Shown in pieces: positions 51,111 through 60,520 of a stretch of 64,000 nt of DNA. The notes under the pieces are model-generated. The model did no database searches. It was not told the DNA's origin and was given only the letters and a program-made list of their open reading frames with translations. How positions within the stretch are numbered: the first letter of the stretch is position 1; the number at the start of each line of letters is the position of its first letter. Source of the DNA: Dyadobacter sp. CY343 (GTDB lineage Bacteria; Bacteroidota; Bacteroidia; Cytophagales; Spirosomataceae); contig NZ_JAJUXK010000004.1 in the NCBI RefSeq assembly GCF_021390335.1, positions 992,001-1,056,000 of the forward strand, in the 5' to 3' direction. The translations under genes and the position numbers were made by a program.

Positions 51111-51202
51111 TGTAAATTATTTGTGGGGTTGTAAATAAATAATCAGAGCCATTAAGGGATTAGCTTAAAGGCTCTGGTTATACCTTCGATATGATGGAAG
51201 CG

Positions 51203-51403
51203 TTATTTGGGGTCTTCCATACTTTTTTCAATATTCTCCTTAACGTCTTTTGAAGCGTTTTTGAATTCATTGATACCCTGCCCCAAACCGCGCATCAATT
51301 CAGGAATTTTCTTCGCACCGAAGAAGAGTAGAACGAACAAGGCAACGAAAAATATTTCCTGTCCACCTAATCCCATAAATGCCAAAACGGTTGCTGATTC
51401 CAT
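51203..51403 (-). CDS. tatA: Twin-arginine translocase TatA/TatE-type protein
   Basis: 66 residues: one N-terminal membrane helix ([20 protein letters not shown]), the [15 protein letters not shown] hinge and amphipathic helix, and a charged tail ([12 protein letters not shown]). It forms the pore of the Tat system, relevant to the Tat-type oxidoreductases at 3056 and 32829. TatC is not in the window. Located 92 bases downstream of gatA's start on the same strand. Confidence 0.93.
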   Translation of the reverse strand: MESATVLAFMGLGGQEIFFVALFVLLFFGAKKIPELMRGLGQGINEFKNASKDVKENIEKSMEDPK

Positions 51404-51472
51404 ATCTGTTTCTTTTATAATGTTTACAAAAATAAAAATTCTTTTCTACAGAAACTACTAAAAGGTTCTGTT

Positions 51473-51889
51473 TTATCCTATGTTAATCGTTTTTTCCTGC
51501 TTTTCCCAAGCCCCGAATTTGCTGATATCGTCACTCAAAGTTTTCATCAGCCAAACCACTAAAGCAATGTCGTCAGTGACACCAACAAAAGGTAAAAAAT
51601 CGGGTATAAGATCAAGCGGCGAGACAAAATAGATCAGTACCGCGACGACCGAAAGCAAACTTTTCCAGGGAAGGTGGCGGTACTGTCCCGAAGCATACGC
51701 CCTGACCATCCTGATCAGCAACTGCACACTGTGTTGGAATTCGGACAAATTTCCCTTTACTCCTACCCGCTGCAACTTGCCTACTACTTCCTTAGCCAGT
51801 TGAAATAAACGGCCGGAATTTTTAGCATAACGCCCGGCTTTTCCTGTTGCACTTTTAAAGAAAATCGACTGTAAAATACGTGAAATCAT
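51473..51889 (-). CDS. YkvA/DUF1232 family membrane protein
   Basis: 138 residues from the ATG at 51889; a longer frame adds 27 residues with no family resemblance. The DUF1232 core is visible: PWKSLLSVVAVLIYFVSPLD, LIPDFLPFVGVTDDIALVVW. One or two hydrophobic helices suggest membrane attachment. Function unknown for the family. Confidence 0.85.
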   Translation of the reverse strand: MISRILQSIFFKSATGKAGRYAKNSGRLFQLAKEVVGKLQRVGVKGNLSEFQHSVQLLIRMVRAYASGQYRHLPWKSLLSVVAVLIYFVSPLDLIPDFLPFVGVTDDIALVVWLMKTLSDDISKFGAWEKQEKTINIG

Positions 51890-52016
51890 GGGTTGGTCAT
51901 TCGTTATATTAAGCAGAAAAAAGTGGTTCGTTGTGGCAATATAACTATCAAAATACGTAAAAAATTGCATTTTGGATCACCCCGCTTACTTTATCTGCCA
52001 AAAAATCCCATTCCCC

Positions 52017-52048
52017 TTGGTATTAACAAATTATGTGTTCTACTTTTA
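52017..52048 (+). promoter_or_regulatory. Candidate promoter for mdh
   Basis: TTG (52017-52019), 21 bases, then TACTTTTA (52041-52048), one mismatch from TAnnTTTG. It lies 50 bases before the mdh ATG. The upstream gene is divergent, so mdh needs its own start. Confidence 0.45.
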
Positions 52049-52098
52049 GGAGAAAATTTAAAAAGCATTAGTTTCTATTCAATTAACCATATTTCCCT

Positions 52099-53025
52099 AT
52101 GAAGATCACTGTTGTAGGTGCAGGCGCCGTCGGTGCAACTACTGCCGATAATATTATTCGTCGTGAACTGGCAGAAGAGGTCGTACTGCTCGATATCAAG
52201 GAAGGCGTGAGTGAAGGTAAGTCCCTGGATATCTATCAAACAGCAGCTTTACTCGGGTTTAATACCAAACCGATCGGCTCTACAAACGATTACGAAAAAA
52301 CAAAGGGATCGGATGTAGTGGTGATCACGTCCGGCCTGCCTCGTAAGCCGGGTATGACCAGGGAAGAATTGATCGGCATCAATGCTGGAATCGTAAAAGG
52401 AGTTACTGAAAATATCCTTAAATATTCGCCCAAAGCAATCATCATCGTGGTTTCCAATCCAATGGACACCATGACCTATCTCGCATTGAAAGAGTCGGGT
52501 ATTCCAAAGAAAAGACTGATCGGAATGGGCGGCGCGCTGGATAGCGCACGTTTCAAAACCTATCTGGCAATGACAATGGACGTTTCCCCGCTTGATATCC
52601 ACGGAATGGTGATCGGTGGCCACGGCGACACGACCATGATCCCACTTACCCGCCTGGCGACGTACAATGGTATCCCGGTAAGCCGTTTTCTGTCGGCTGA
52701 ACAACTCGAAAAAGTGGCGGCCGACACGATGGTGGGCGGTGCAACTTTAACTAAACTGATTGGAACTTCGGCCTGGTATGCGCCGGGAGCGGCTACGATG
52801 ATGTTGGTTGAAAGTATAGTTCGCAACCAGAAACGCATTGTGCCTTGCAGTGTTTACCTCAATGGTGAATATGGCCAGAAAGACATTTGTATGGGTGTAC
52901 CTGTCGTATTGGGCAGAAGCGGTTGGGAGAAAATCATCAACCTCCGTTTGAGCGATGCAGAAAAAGCAGCCTTTGAAAAGTCAGCAGAAGCCGTTCGCTC
53001 AATGAATGGTGCTTTGAGTTTATAA
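52099..53025 (+). CDS. mdh: Malate dehydrogenase (LDH-like type)
   Basis: 308 residues. NAD fold VVGAGAVGATTADNI at the N-terminus, the LDH-like MDH pattern GLPRKPGMTREELIGINAGI, substrate loop and Arg in IGMGGALDSARFKTYLA, catalytic His in MVIGGHGDTTMIP. It oxidises malate to oxaloacetate in the citric acid cycle, in the cytosol. Own promoter candidate and strong terminator. Confidence 0.96.
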   Translation: MKITVVGAGAVGATTADNIIRRELAEEVVLLDIKEGVSEGKSLDIYQTAALLGFNTKPIGSTNDYEKTKGSDVVVITSGLPRKPGMTREELIGINAGIVKGVTENILKYSPKAIIIVVSNPMDTMTYLALKESGIPKKRLIGMGGALDSARFKTYLAMTMDVSPLDIHGMVIGGHGDTTMIPLTRLATYNGIPVSRFLSAEQLEKVAADTMVGGATLTKLIGTSAWYAPGAATMMLVESIVRNQKRIVPCSVYLNGEYGQKDICMGVPVVLGRSGWEKIINLRLSDAEKAAFEKSAEAVRSMNGALSL

Positions 53026-53046
53026 AAATACTTGATTTAGCATACC

Positions 53047-53078
53047 AGCCGGCCCGTCCTAGCGAGCCGGCTTTTTTC
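53047..53078 (+). terminator. Terminator of mdh
   Basis: 7-base perfect stem AGCCGGC/GCCGGCT (53047-53053, 53066-53072) with a 12-base loop, followed by six T. Immediately downstream of the mdh stop. Confidence 0.88.
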
Positions 53079-53192
53079 TGTCTTTTTGTTTTTTCAAAAC
53101 ATTCCTTCTCGATAAATTAATTCGAATAATATAAAGGTTTATACATAAAATTACACTTTCATCTCATTTTCTTACATTAAACACACTTTCGC

Positions 53193-55985
53193 ATGAAAAC
53201 AGCACTACTTGCACTACTCGCTTTCGTTGCCTCTTCCTCTGCGTTTTCGCAGGCCATTAAAGGGACGGTTTTTGAGGAAAAGAATAGCACAGGATTACCC
53301 GGCGTTTCGCTTCTCATACAGGGAACGAACATGGGTACGGTCACCGATTCCGATGGAAGCTTTTCGCTCGACGCAGCCGACGGTTCTTATAAGCTCGTGA
53401 TTTCATTTATCGGCTACACACCGAAAATCGTCCCGATCGAGGTGACCTCTGGACGGTCGCCTGTGCTCAACATCACGCTGAGTGAATCATCAGAACTACT
53501 TAGCGAGATCGTGGTAACAGGATCTCGGAGCGGTGGCCGCTCCCGCATCGACTCGCCTGTGCCGGTGGATATTATTCCGGTTTCACAAATCACAAATAAC
53601 GTCGGACAAGTGGATATCAACCAGATCCTGACCTACGTCGCTCCCTCATTCCAATCTTCAAGGCAGACTATTTCCGACGGTTCCGACCATATTGACCCCG
53701 CCCAGTTGCGTGGACTCGGGCCGGATCAGGTTTTGGTTTTGGTAAATGGAAAAAGAAGGCACCAATCTTCACTCGTCAATGTAAATGGTACTGTCAACCG
53801 CGGAACAGTAGGTACCGATTTAAATGCGATCCCCGCCACGGCTGTTGACAAAATCGAGATCCTTCGTGACGGTGCGGCCGCCCAATACGGTTCCGACGCG
53901 ATCGCCGGCGTGATCAATATCATTCTGAAATCGAGGACAGGATTAAGCGGAAATGTTTCTTACGGGCAGAATGTGACGAGTTATGATAAAGATTATGTGA
54001 TCAATTACGGAAAGGATGAATCCATTAATATTTCCGACGGGGGTACCGCACAAATCGGACTGAATTATGGCTTGAAAATCGGCCAGAAAGGTTTCTTGAA
54101 TATAACCGGCGAATACGTCAACCGGGAAGCTACTAACCGGACAGGCACTTACACCGGACAGATTTTCCCGGCGGTCGACGGAAAAGTGGTCGATGATCAG
54201 CTACTTGGCGAGAAAGGGTTAACCCGAAATGACTTTGATATGCGTATTGGAAACTCCAAAGTAAATGGCGGCGGGGTTGTGCTGAATGCGAGTATTCCTT
54301 TGTCTAACAATATCGAACTCTATGCATTTGGAGGTTATAATAATAAGAAAGGAAATGCAGCCGGATTTTATCGGTATCCCAACTCAGTACCTGCCATAGT
54401 GCGCCCTACTGTTTTTGCGATGTACCCGAATGGCTTTTTACCTGAAATCAATAGCGACGTCACTGATATTTCTGCGGCGGGAGGACTAAGGGGAAAGTTG
54501 GGTCAATGGAAGTTTGATCTCAGCAATACTTTCGGCAAAAATGATTTTGATTATAATATCTCAAATTCCATCAATTATACGCAAGTCAATACCGGGACGA
54601 GCATTCGGACGAAGTTTAATGCAGGTGGAAATGGCTTTTCCCAAAACACGATTAACGCGGATCTGGGTCGCAAGTTCGAGGTTTTGGAAGGTTTAAATGT
54701 TGCGATCGGCGCCGAGCAGCGTACCGAAAAGTATACAATTACAGCCGGCGAAGAAGCTTCTTATAAAAACTACGATGTGGCAGCCGGAGTAGCCGCAGGC
54801 GCGCAAGTATTTTCAGGATTCTTCCCTCAAAATGCGGGTTCGCATTCCCGCAACAGCATCGCAGGCTATCTTGATCTGGAGCAGGACATTACCAAAGCGT
54901 GGGTCGTGAGCGGCGCGCTGCGTTTCGAGAATTATTCCGATTTTGGAAATACCCTCAATTACAAGCTTGCATCGCGCTACAAGTTTACCGACGGGATTGC
55001 ATTGCGCGCCTCCGCCAGCAGTGGTTTCCGTGCACCTTCTTTGCAGCAGCGGTATTATGCCAAAACCAATACCCTTTTTGTAACCCAAAACGGCCAGCAG
55101 GTCGCACAGGAAAGCGGAACTTTCACAAACGACAGCCGGCCAGCAGAAATCCTGGGGATACCTAAGCTGAAACAGGAAACTTCGCAGAGCTTTACAGTCG
55201 GGACTACGATCCAGCTGGCCAATGCATTTGAACTGACTGTCGACGCGTACCAGATCGATATCGACAATAGGATCGTTTTGACAAATAATTTCAACGACGG
55301 CGGTAATGCGACATTAAAAGCACAACTCACCGCCGCAAATGCAACTACTGCCAATTTCTTCTCGAATGCGGTAGACACGCGGTCAAGAGGTATCGAGGCT
55401 GTGCTATCCTACAATACCAAATTCGGCGGAACTCAATCTTTGCGGGCCGTTTTGGCAGGTACATTCATTCAGAATAAGGTAAAGAAAGACGCGAGCGGAA
55501 AGCCGATTATCCATGCTTCCGATATTTTGGTAAAAACCAATCAGGTGAATACGTATTTCAACCGGGAAGATATGAGCCGCTTCGAGATCGCGAGCCCGAA
55601 AAACAAACAGAGCCTTACTATTAATTACAATGTGGGAAAACTGGGCGTGATGCTCCGTGCAGTGCGTTTTGGCGAGGTAACCTATTGGGATCCGACTATC
55701 GATCCGACCAAGCCGGATACCTGGCCGGTCAATACTTTAACCGGACAAAAGGAAACGTTAGACCAGACTTTCGGTGCGAAAATCGTCACTGATATTGCAG
55801 TGAATTACAATCTAACCAAGGGAATTAACATTTCGCTGGGCTCAAATAATGTATTTGATGTGTATCAGGACAAACACTTACATTCCGGAAATGTGAGTCT
55901 GGGCCGTTTTGTGTACTCTCGCCGCGTGCAGCAAATGGGGGTAAATGGCCGGTATGTTTTTGCGAGATTAAATTTTAATTTCTAG
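53193..55985 (+). CDS. TonB-dependent outer-membrane receptor with CarboxypepD_reg-like domain
   Basis: 930 residues. Sec signal (MKTALLALLAFVASSSAFSQ), then a carboxypeptidase-regulatory-like domain (IKGTVFEEKNSTGLPGVSLL … GYTPKIVPIEV, ~20-105), a plug (IVVTGSRSGGRSRID, LRGLGPDQVLVLVNGKRR, IEILRDGAAAQYGSDAIAGV; ~110-250) and a 22-strand-type barrel ending in NGRYVFARLNFNF with a terminal Phe. It imports an unidentified ligand with ExbBD/TonB. No SusD partner follows, so it is a stand-alone receptor rather than a SusC. Confidence 0.93.
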   Translation: MKTALLALLAFVASSSAFSQAIKGTVFEEKNSTGLPGVSLLIQGTNMGTVTDSDGSFSLDAADGSYKLVISFIGYTPKIVPIEVTSGRSPVLNITLSESSELLSEIVVTGSRSGGRSRIDSPVPVDIIPVSQITNNVGQVDINQILTYVAPSFQSSRQTISDGSDHIDPAQLRGLGPDQVLVLVNGKRRHQSSLVNVNGTVNRGTVGTDLNAIPATAVDKIEILRDGAAAQYGSDAIAGVINIILKSRTGLSGNVSYGQNVTSYDKDYVINYGKDESINISDGGTAQIGLNYGLKIGQKGFLNITGEYVNREATNRTGTYTGQIFPAVDGKVVDDQLLGEKGLTRNDFDMRIGNSKVNGGGVVLNASIPLSNNIELYAFGGYNNKKGNAAGFYRYPNSVPAIVRPTVFAMYPNGFLPEINSDVTDISAAGGLRGKLGQWKFDLSNTFGKNDFDYNISNSINYTQVNTGTSIRTKFNAGGNGFSQNTINADLGRKFEVLEGLNVAIGAEQRTEKYTITAGEEASYKNYDVAAGVAAGAQVFSGFFPQNAGSHSRNSIAGYLDLEQDITKAWVVSGALRFENYSDFGNTLNYKLASRYKFTDGIALRASASSGFRAPSLQQRYYAKTNTLFVTQNGQQVAQESGTFTNDSRPAEILGIPKLKQETSQSFTVGTTIQLANAFELTVDAYQIDIDNRIVLTNNFNDGGNATLKAQLTAANATTANFFSNAVDTRSRGIEAVLSYNTKFGGTQSLRAVLAGTFIQNKVKKDASGKPIIHASDILVKTNQVNTYFNREDMSRFEIASPKNKQSLTINYNVGKLGVMLRAVRFGEVTYWDPTIDPTKPDTWPVNTLTGQKETLDQTFGAKIVTDIAVNYNLTKGINISLGSNNVFDVYQDKHLHSGNVSLGRFVYSRRVQQMGVNGRYVFARLNFNF

Positions 55986-55995
55986 CAAAAACCAA

Positions 55996-56028
55996 GGAGC
56001 CGGTCTGCTGACAAACCGGCTCCCTGTT
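55996..56028. terminator. Bidirectional terminator between the receptor and porin genes
   Basis: 9-base perfect stem GGAGCCGGT/ACCGGCTCC (55996-56004, 56015-56023), with T-rich flanks on both strands. It serves the convergent receptor and porin-like genes. Confidence 0.85.
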
Positions 56029-56038
56029 TTTACAAATA

Positions 56039-57415
56039 CTATATCGAAATCTGGTACTGCAAAGTAAACGCGCCGCGCCTTCCATTCGCTTCCAGCTCAT
56101 TTGCATTGCTGCTATTGCGGTACACCGGCCGGTTTTCGTAGTTCAGCGACATTTTACCGGTGTGACCTTTAATCAGCCAGTTTACACCCACATTGTACAC
56201 ATTCATTCCGTCACGAAGGCGCTCGTAATCTGCACATTGCAAGGAAGCGTAAGGCATTAATGTACCTTGACTACCGAGTAATCCGTCTTTAAATTTATAG
56301 CCGGCCTGAGAATAGATCACACTGCCTGTCCCAAACATCGGGTATGCATTTCCGTGCGTACCTCCTACCCCTGCAATTGGCTGGGTAGTACCGGTAGCAG
56401 GATTCATAATTCCATTGTAACGCAGATAACCCTTCCCGTAATCAGTGCCGAAATAGCCCAGATAAGCAGAAACAGCACTTCCCGTTTGTGCATTGAGCGG
56501 CATATCCAGGTAAGCGGCCACCGACCAGAGATTCATATTGCTGTAAAGTGTATCGGTCGCTTCCCTTCGCCAGGTCGCATTCTTTTGAGTAATAATCCCG
56601 GCTTCTATATTGAACACCTTGCGCTTTCCGAGATAGGTACCGGTCATGTAGCCGGGCGTGGTATTATCCTCCGTGTCAAAAATGTTATAAACCAGCAATG
56701 CATCGAACTGCTTATGATTTTTTCGTTGTGAAAATGCTGCATTCTGATTGATCGCCGGAGGAACAGCACCGCTCGTTTCCAAAGGAAAAGGATCGGCTAA
56801 TGCCACGCGATAGTTGATTTTCCCGATCTGGCCGCGGCTGTAAACTGCCAGTTTTCTCGAAAACTGATCGGTTTGATCGACGGTCGCCTGCGCAAAAACG
56901 GGCACATCGAGTGTCATGATGGAGCCGATGCTGGGTTGTGAAAAACGCGACAGACCGTTCATGATCGTCAGGCCACCACCGAAACGGATAAAGTTGGTGC
57001 CTTTGCGCTGGACTTCATATTCACCCAATGCATCATGAAAAAAAGCAGCCACTTTTCTGTTACTGGGCGTGCCGGTTGTATTGTAAGCAGGAAATGCGCT
57101 GACCTTGTTGAAGTTGTTCATCCCGAATTGGGTATAAAAGAATATACGGTCGGTGATCTGGCCAAATAATTGCAGACGCGTCCTGCGCAATCCGATGTCA
57201 AAAGTGTTGGTCTTCGGGTCGCCGGTGACAGTAGTTCCGGGGTTGTTTTCGTTGAACCGGAACCAGGCCTGGTTTGTAAAAGTTGCCTTTACATAATGTG
57301 AACCCGATTCGTTAAGATTGTAGCGGAGATCCGACCGTGTGTTATCATTTGACGGTTTAACCTGCGCCCATGAAATAGACGAACTTAGCAAAATTAAAGA
57401 GAGTACTTTTTTCAT
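56039..57415 (-). CDS. Porin-like outer-membrane beta-barrel protein
   Basis: 458 residues. Sec signal peptide (MKKVLSLILLSSSISWA). Alternating beta-strands: VKATFTNQAWFRFNEN, FDIGLRRTRLQLFGQITDRI, FFYTQFGMNNFN, IRFGGGLTIMNGLSRFSQPS, and the last strand GAFTLQYQISI. This resembles phosphate-selective (OprP) or related porins annotated in Bacteroidota. Ligand unknown. It starts 80 bases from the divergent regulator gene, so the two may share a control region. Confidence 0.78.
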   Translation of the reverse strand: MKKVLSLILLSSSISWAQVKPSNDNTRSDLRYNLNESGSHYVKATFTNQAWFRFNENNPGTTVTGDPKTNTFDIGLRRTRLQLFGQITDRIFFYTQFGMNNFNKVSAFPAYNTTGTPSNRKVAAFFHDALGEYEVQRKGTNFIRFGGGLTIMNGLSRFSQPSIGSIMTLDVPVFAQATVDQTDQFSRKLAVYSRGQIGKINYRVALADPFPLETSGAVPPAINQNAAFSQRKNHKQFDALLVYNIFDTEDNTTPGYMTGTYLGKRKVFNIEAGIITQKNATWRREATDTLYSNMNLWSVAAYLDMPLNAQTGSAVSAYLGYFGTDYGKGYLRYNGIMNPATGTTQPIAGVGGTHGNAYPMFGTGSVIYSQAGYKFKDGLLGSQGTLMPYASLQCADYERLRDGMNVYNVGVNWLIKGHTGKMSLNYENRPVYRNSSNANELEANGRRGAFTLQYQISI

Positions 57416-57497
57416 TTAAAAGTGTTATTGTTTTCACTGGCGAATAGCGCATTCAGCTTTCAGCTAAGACTTGAAACGATATTTAAAGTTTATTAAA

Positions 57498-60353
57498 ATG
57501 ATGTCAAGCACGGCTTCAAACCGTTACGCACGCTATTCTTTTTCTATCCGTAACCTAAATCATAAGGCAGGTTCTGGTGGGGCTATACTTGCATTCTTGT
57601 TATTTTTCTTCCCGGCATTCGCCCAGGAAACACCTCCGCTTATCAACTTTTTTTCCTCCGAATATAAGGCGCATAACCAGAACTGGGCAATCAGCCAAAG
57701 CTCCGACGGAGTCATTTATGCGGCCAATTCCGACGGGCTGATGGAATATGACGGTGCATCCTGGAAGCTGTACCCATTGCCCGACGGACAGATCGTGCGG
57801 GCAGTATTATGCGACGGATCAGCCAAAGAACAGCGAATTTATGTAGGCGGTTTTGCTGAATTCGGCTACTGGCGAAAAGAAGCAGACGGGCAGCTTAAAT
57901 ATAATTCACTGAGCAAAAGCGCCAATTTCAAAAGTTTGAAGACCGAAGAGATCTGGCACATATTGAAAACACCAGACTATATCTACTTTCAGTCTTTTGC
58001 CAAAATTTACCGGTACGACGGAAAAAATCTGATTGAAATGGAAGCGGAAGGAAATTTCATGTTCCTGAGATATGTCCACAACAGGCTTCTAATCCACGTG
58101 ATCGACCGCGGGCTATACGAATTGAAAGGAGAGAAATTTGTGAGTTTGCCAGGCACAGACGCACTTTCTTCCACCATTGTAACTTCCCTACTGCCACTTT
58201 CACGCGGGAGGATTTTAATTACTACCACCAAAAACGGATTGCTTATCTGGGAAAACGGCGGGCTTCACCCGTGGAGCATTCCCTTGGCCGGGGAGCTCAA
58301 AAAGAATATTATTAACAAAGCTATCATCCTCTCCCGCGACAGCAGCATCGCGATCGGTACCATTCAGAATGGCGCATATATTATCTCGAAAAACGGCGAT
58401 TTCAAATATCAGTTTAACAAAGAAACAGGCCTTCAAAACAACACGGTGATCGCGCTTGCCGAGGATAACCGCAAGAAACTCTGGATCGGAATGGACCAGG
58501 GAATCAGTCTGGCTGAAATGTCCTCGCCGATTATCTCTTATCAGACCAATGATAACCCGCTTGGCTCGACTTACGCAGCGGCGCTCTGGCACGGACGACT
58601 GTATGTCGGCTCCAATAAAGGTGTTTTTGTTAAAAAATGGCCCTCTTCTGAACCGTTCCGGGCAGTACCTGGGCTGGAAGGACAGACCTGGATGCTGAAA
58701 GTTTTTAACGACCAGCTCCTCTGCGGGCACAACGATGCTACTTACAGGATTGACGAACAAGGTGCACGTAAGATCTCGAATATCACTGGCGGTTGGGTAA
58801 TGCTTCCAATTGCAAGCGGAAATGACACTTTGCTTTTGCAAGGCGCCTACAACGGTTTGCACGCTTATAAAAAAAATAAGGATGGACTGTGGACTTATGC
58901 ACATCGTGTCCGCGGCGTGCCGCCGACGCCTATCCGGCAGATCGTTCGCGATGAAAACGGGCTTTTCTGGCTTGCGCACGCTTATAAAGGACTTTTTTCA
59001 GCAGAGCTCACGCCACGGCTGGATTCGGCCGTGGCCTGGAAAGAATTTAAGTCGCCAGATCATATTCCGAGCGAATTTTCAGTGGAAATATTCAAATGGA
59101 AAAACAAGATACATATCCGTTCGGGAAATAAATTCCTGGAACCCGGCCCCGCCCAGTCGCTCAAAAACAGTATCGATTTTACCCCGGAAGACGAGCCTTT
59201 CAAGGTCCGCACAGGTATTGGCGACGACTGGTTTAAGGTATTTATGAACCGGGTAACGCTATATTCCTCGGGGCAAAGCCCGAAACAGCTGTCGTTAAAG
59301 CTGATCAGGAATACCGAAACGATCATTCCGCTCACAAATAATCACTACTTCTTTTGCCTTGACAATGGTTACGCACTTTACGATCGTTCCTCCAATATAG
59401 ACGCAGGCGCAATCGACTCGGCACCTATCGTCAGAAAAGTATCCAATCTGAGAAATCTCGCGGAAACGTTCCGCATTTCGGGAAATCCTGCATTACCTGC
59501 CGAAGTCCGCGCATTGCGGATCAATTATGCGTTGCCCGAATATGGCCGCAGCGTGCAATACCGGTACCGGCTGCGCGGGCTAACCGACCAATGGTCGGAA
59601 TGGACGGACCAGAGTTTTGTTGAATTTACCAATCTGGAATCTGCCGATTACGTATTTGAGGTGCGCAGCAGCCTGAATGACCTGGTTACCTCTTACCAAT
59701 TCAGTGTGCAGCCCCGTTGGCGGGAAACCATCTTTGCCCGTATACTCTTTGCTTTCCTGATCGCAGTCGCCCTGATCGGCCTCATTTTTTATCAGGAAAA
59801 AAGGCTGGCCAGACATCGCAAGAGGCTCATTGCAGAGCAGGAAGAGAAACTGCGGCAACAGCGGCTGTCCAGCGAAAGGCAGATTATGCAGATTCAAAAT
59901 GAAAAGTTGCAAAGTGAGATCCAGAGCAAAAGTCAGCAGCTGAGCAACGTGGCGATCAATGTGGTCAGGAAAAACGAGATATTAGAAGAGATCAGCAGTG
60001 AACTGAAACAGGTGAAAGCAGAGCTCGGACAACAACTTCCGAATATCCATTACCAGAAACTTCTGCATAGTATTGAACGCAATGTCGCCGGCAAAGATGA
60101 CTGGCTTTTATTCGAGCAAAATTTCGATGAAGTCCACGAGCAATTCTTCAAAAGGTTAAGACAAATTTCTCCGACCATTTCCCCTTCCGAACTCAGACTT
60201 GCAGCCTGCCTGCGCATGAATTTATCCACCAAAGAAATGGCACCAGTGCTGGGGATTTCTGTCCGGGGTGTAGAAATAAAGCGCTACCGGCTCCGGAAAA
60301 AACTGGGGTTAGGTATGGATGCCAATCTCGTTGAGTTCATGATGGACGTTTGA
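57498..60353 (+). CDS. Membrane-spanning two-component-propeller regulator with C-terminal LuxR-type HTH
   Basis: 951 residues from the ATG at 57498; a TTG at 57471 in the same frame would extend it by nine. After a hydrophobic signal-anchor (AILAFLLFFFPAFAQ) come many periplasmic propeller repeats (WAISQSSDGVIYAANSDGLM, ALAEDNRKKLWIGMDQGISL, and similar), then a Y_Y_Y domain (YRYRLRGLTDQWSEWTDQSF, near 690-735). One transmembrane helix lies near 745-765 and a coiled coil follows. The end is LSTKEMAPVLGISVRGVEIK and KRYRLRKKLGL, a GerE/LuxR-like DNA-binding helix-turn-helix. No kinase domain is present. It should sense a glycan outside and control genes directly, most likely the SusC/SusD pair just downstream. 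Confidence 0.88.
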   Translation: MMSSTASNRYARYSFSIRNLNHKAGSGGAILAFLLFFFPAFAQETPPLINFFSSEYKAHNQNWAISQSSDGVIYAANSDGLMEYDGASWKLYPLPDGQIVRAVLCDGSAKEQRIYVGGFAEFGYWRKEADGQLKYNSLSKSANFKSLKTEEIWHILKTPDYIYFQSFAKIYRYDGKNLIEMEAEGNFMFLRYVHNRLLIHVIDRGLYELKGEKFVSLPGTDALSSTIVTSLLPLSRGRILITTTKNGLLIWENGGLHPWSIPLAGELKKNIINKAIILSRDSSIAIGTIQNGAYIISKNGDFKYQFNKETGLQNNTVIALAEDNRKKLWIGMDQGISLAEMSSPIISYQTNDNPLGSTYAAALWHGRLYVGSNKGVFVKKWPSSEPFRAVPGLEGQTWMLKVFNDQLLCGHNDATYRIDEQGARKISNITGGWVMLPIASGNDTLLLQGAYNGLHAYKKNKDGLWTYAHRVRGVPPTPIRQIVRDENGLFWLAHAYKGLFSAELTPRLDSAVAWKEFKSPDHIPSEFSVEIFKWKNKIHIRSGNKFLEPGPAQSLKNSIDFTPEDEPFKVRTGIGDDWFKVFMNRVTLYSSGQSPKQLSLKLIRNTETIIPLTNNHYFFCLDNGYALYDRSSNIDAGAIDSAPIVRKVSNLRNLAETFRISGNPALPAEVRALRINYALPEYGRSVQYRYRLRGLTDQWSEWTDQSFVEFTNLESADYVFEVRSSLNDLVTSYQFSVQPRWRETIFARILFAFLIAVALIGLIFYQEKRLARHRKRLIAEQEEKLRQQRLSSERQIMQIQNEKLQSEIQSKSQQLSNVAINVVRKNEILEEISSELKQVKAELGQQLPNIHYQKLLHSIERNVAGKDDWLLFEQNFDEVHEQFFKRLRQISPTISPSELRLAACLRMNLSTKEMAPVLGISVRGVEIKRYRLRKKLGLGMDANLVEFMMDV

Positions 60354-60441
60354 CCCATTGTACTAATCCGTATCAAAACCGCATTAGCTGTCTAATTTCC
60401 TTGCATTATTCTCAGTGATGTAATGGTGATGTAGTCCATTT

Positions 60442-60474
60442 TTTGATTTCCGCTATTCTTAGGATTTAAATTTG
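60442..60474 (+). promoter_or_regulatory. Consensus Bacteroidota promoter for the susC gene
   Basis: TTTG (60442-60445), exactly 21 bases, then TAAATTTG (60467-60474), a full match to TTTG-N(19-22)-TAnnTTTG. It is 46 bases before the susC-type ATG. This is the best promoter match seen in the window. Confidence 0.75.
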
Positions 60475-60520
60475 AAGACAATTAATTCTTTTAATAGTTC
60501 AATCAACTAATTGATACCAA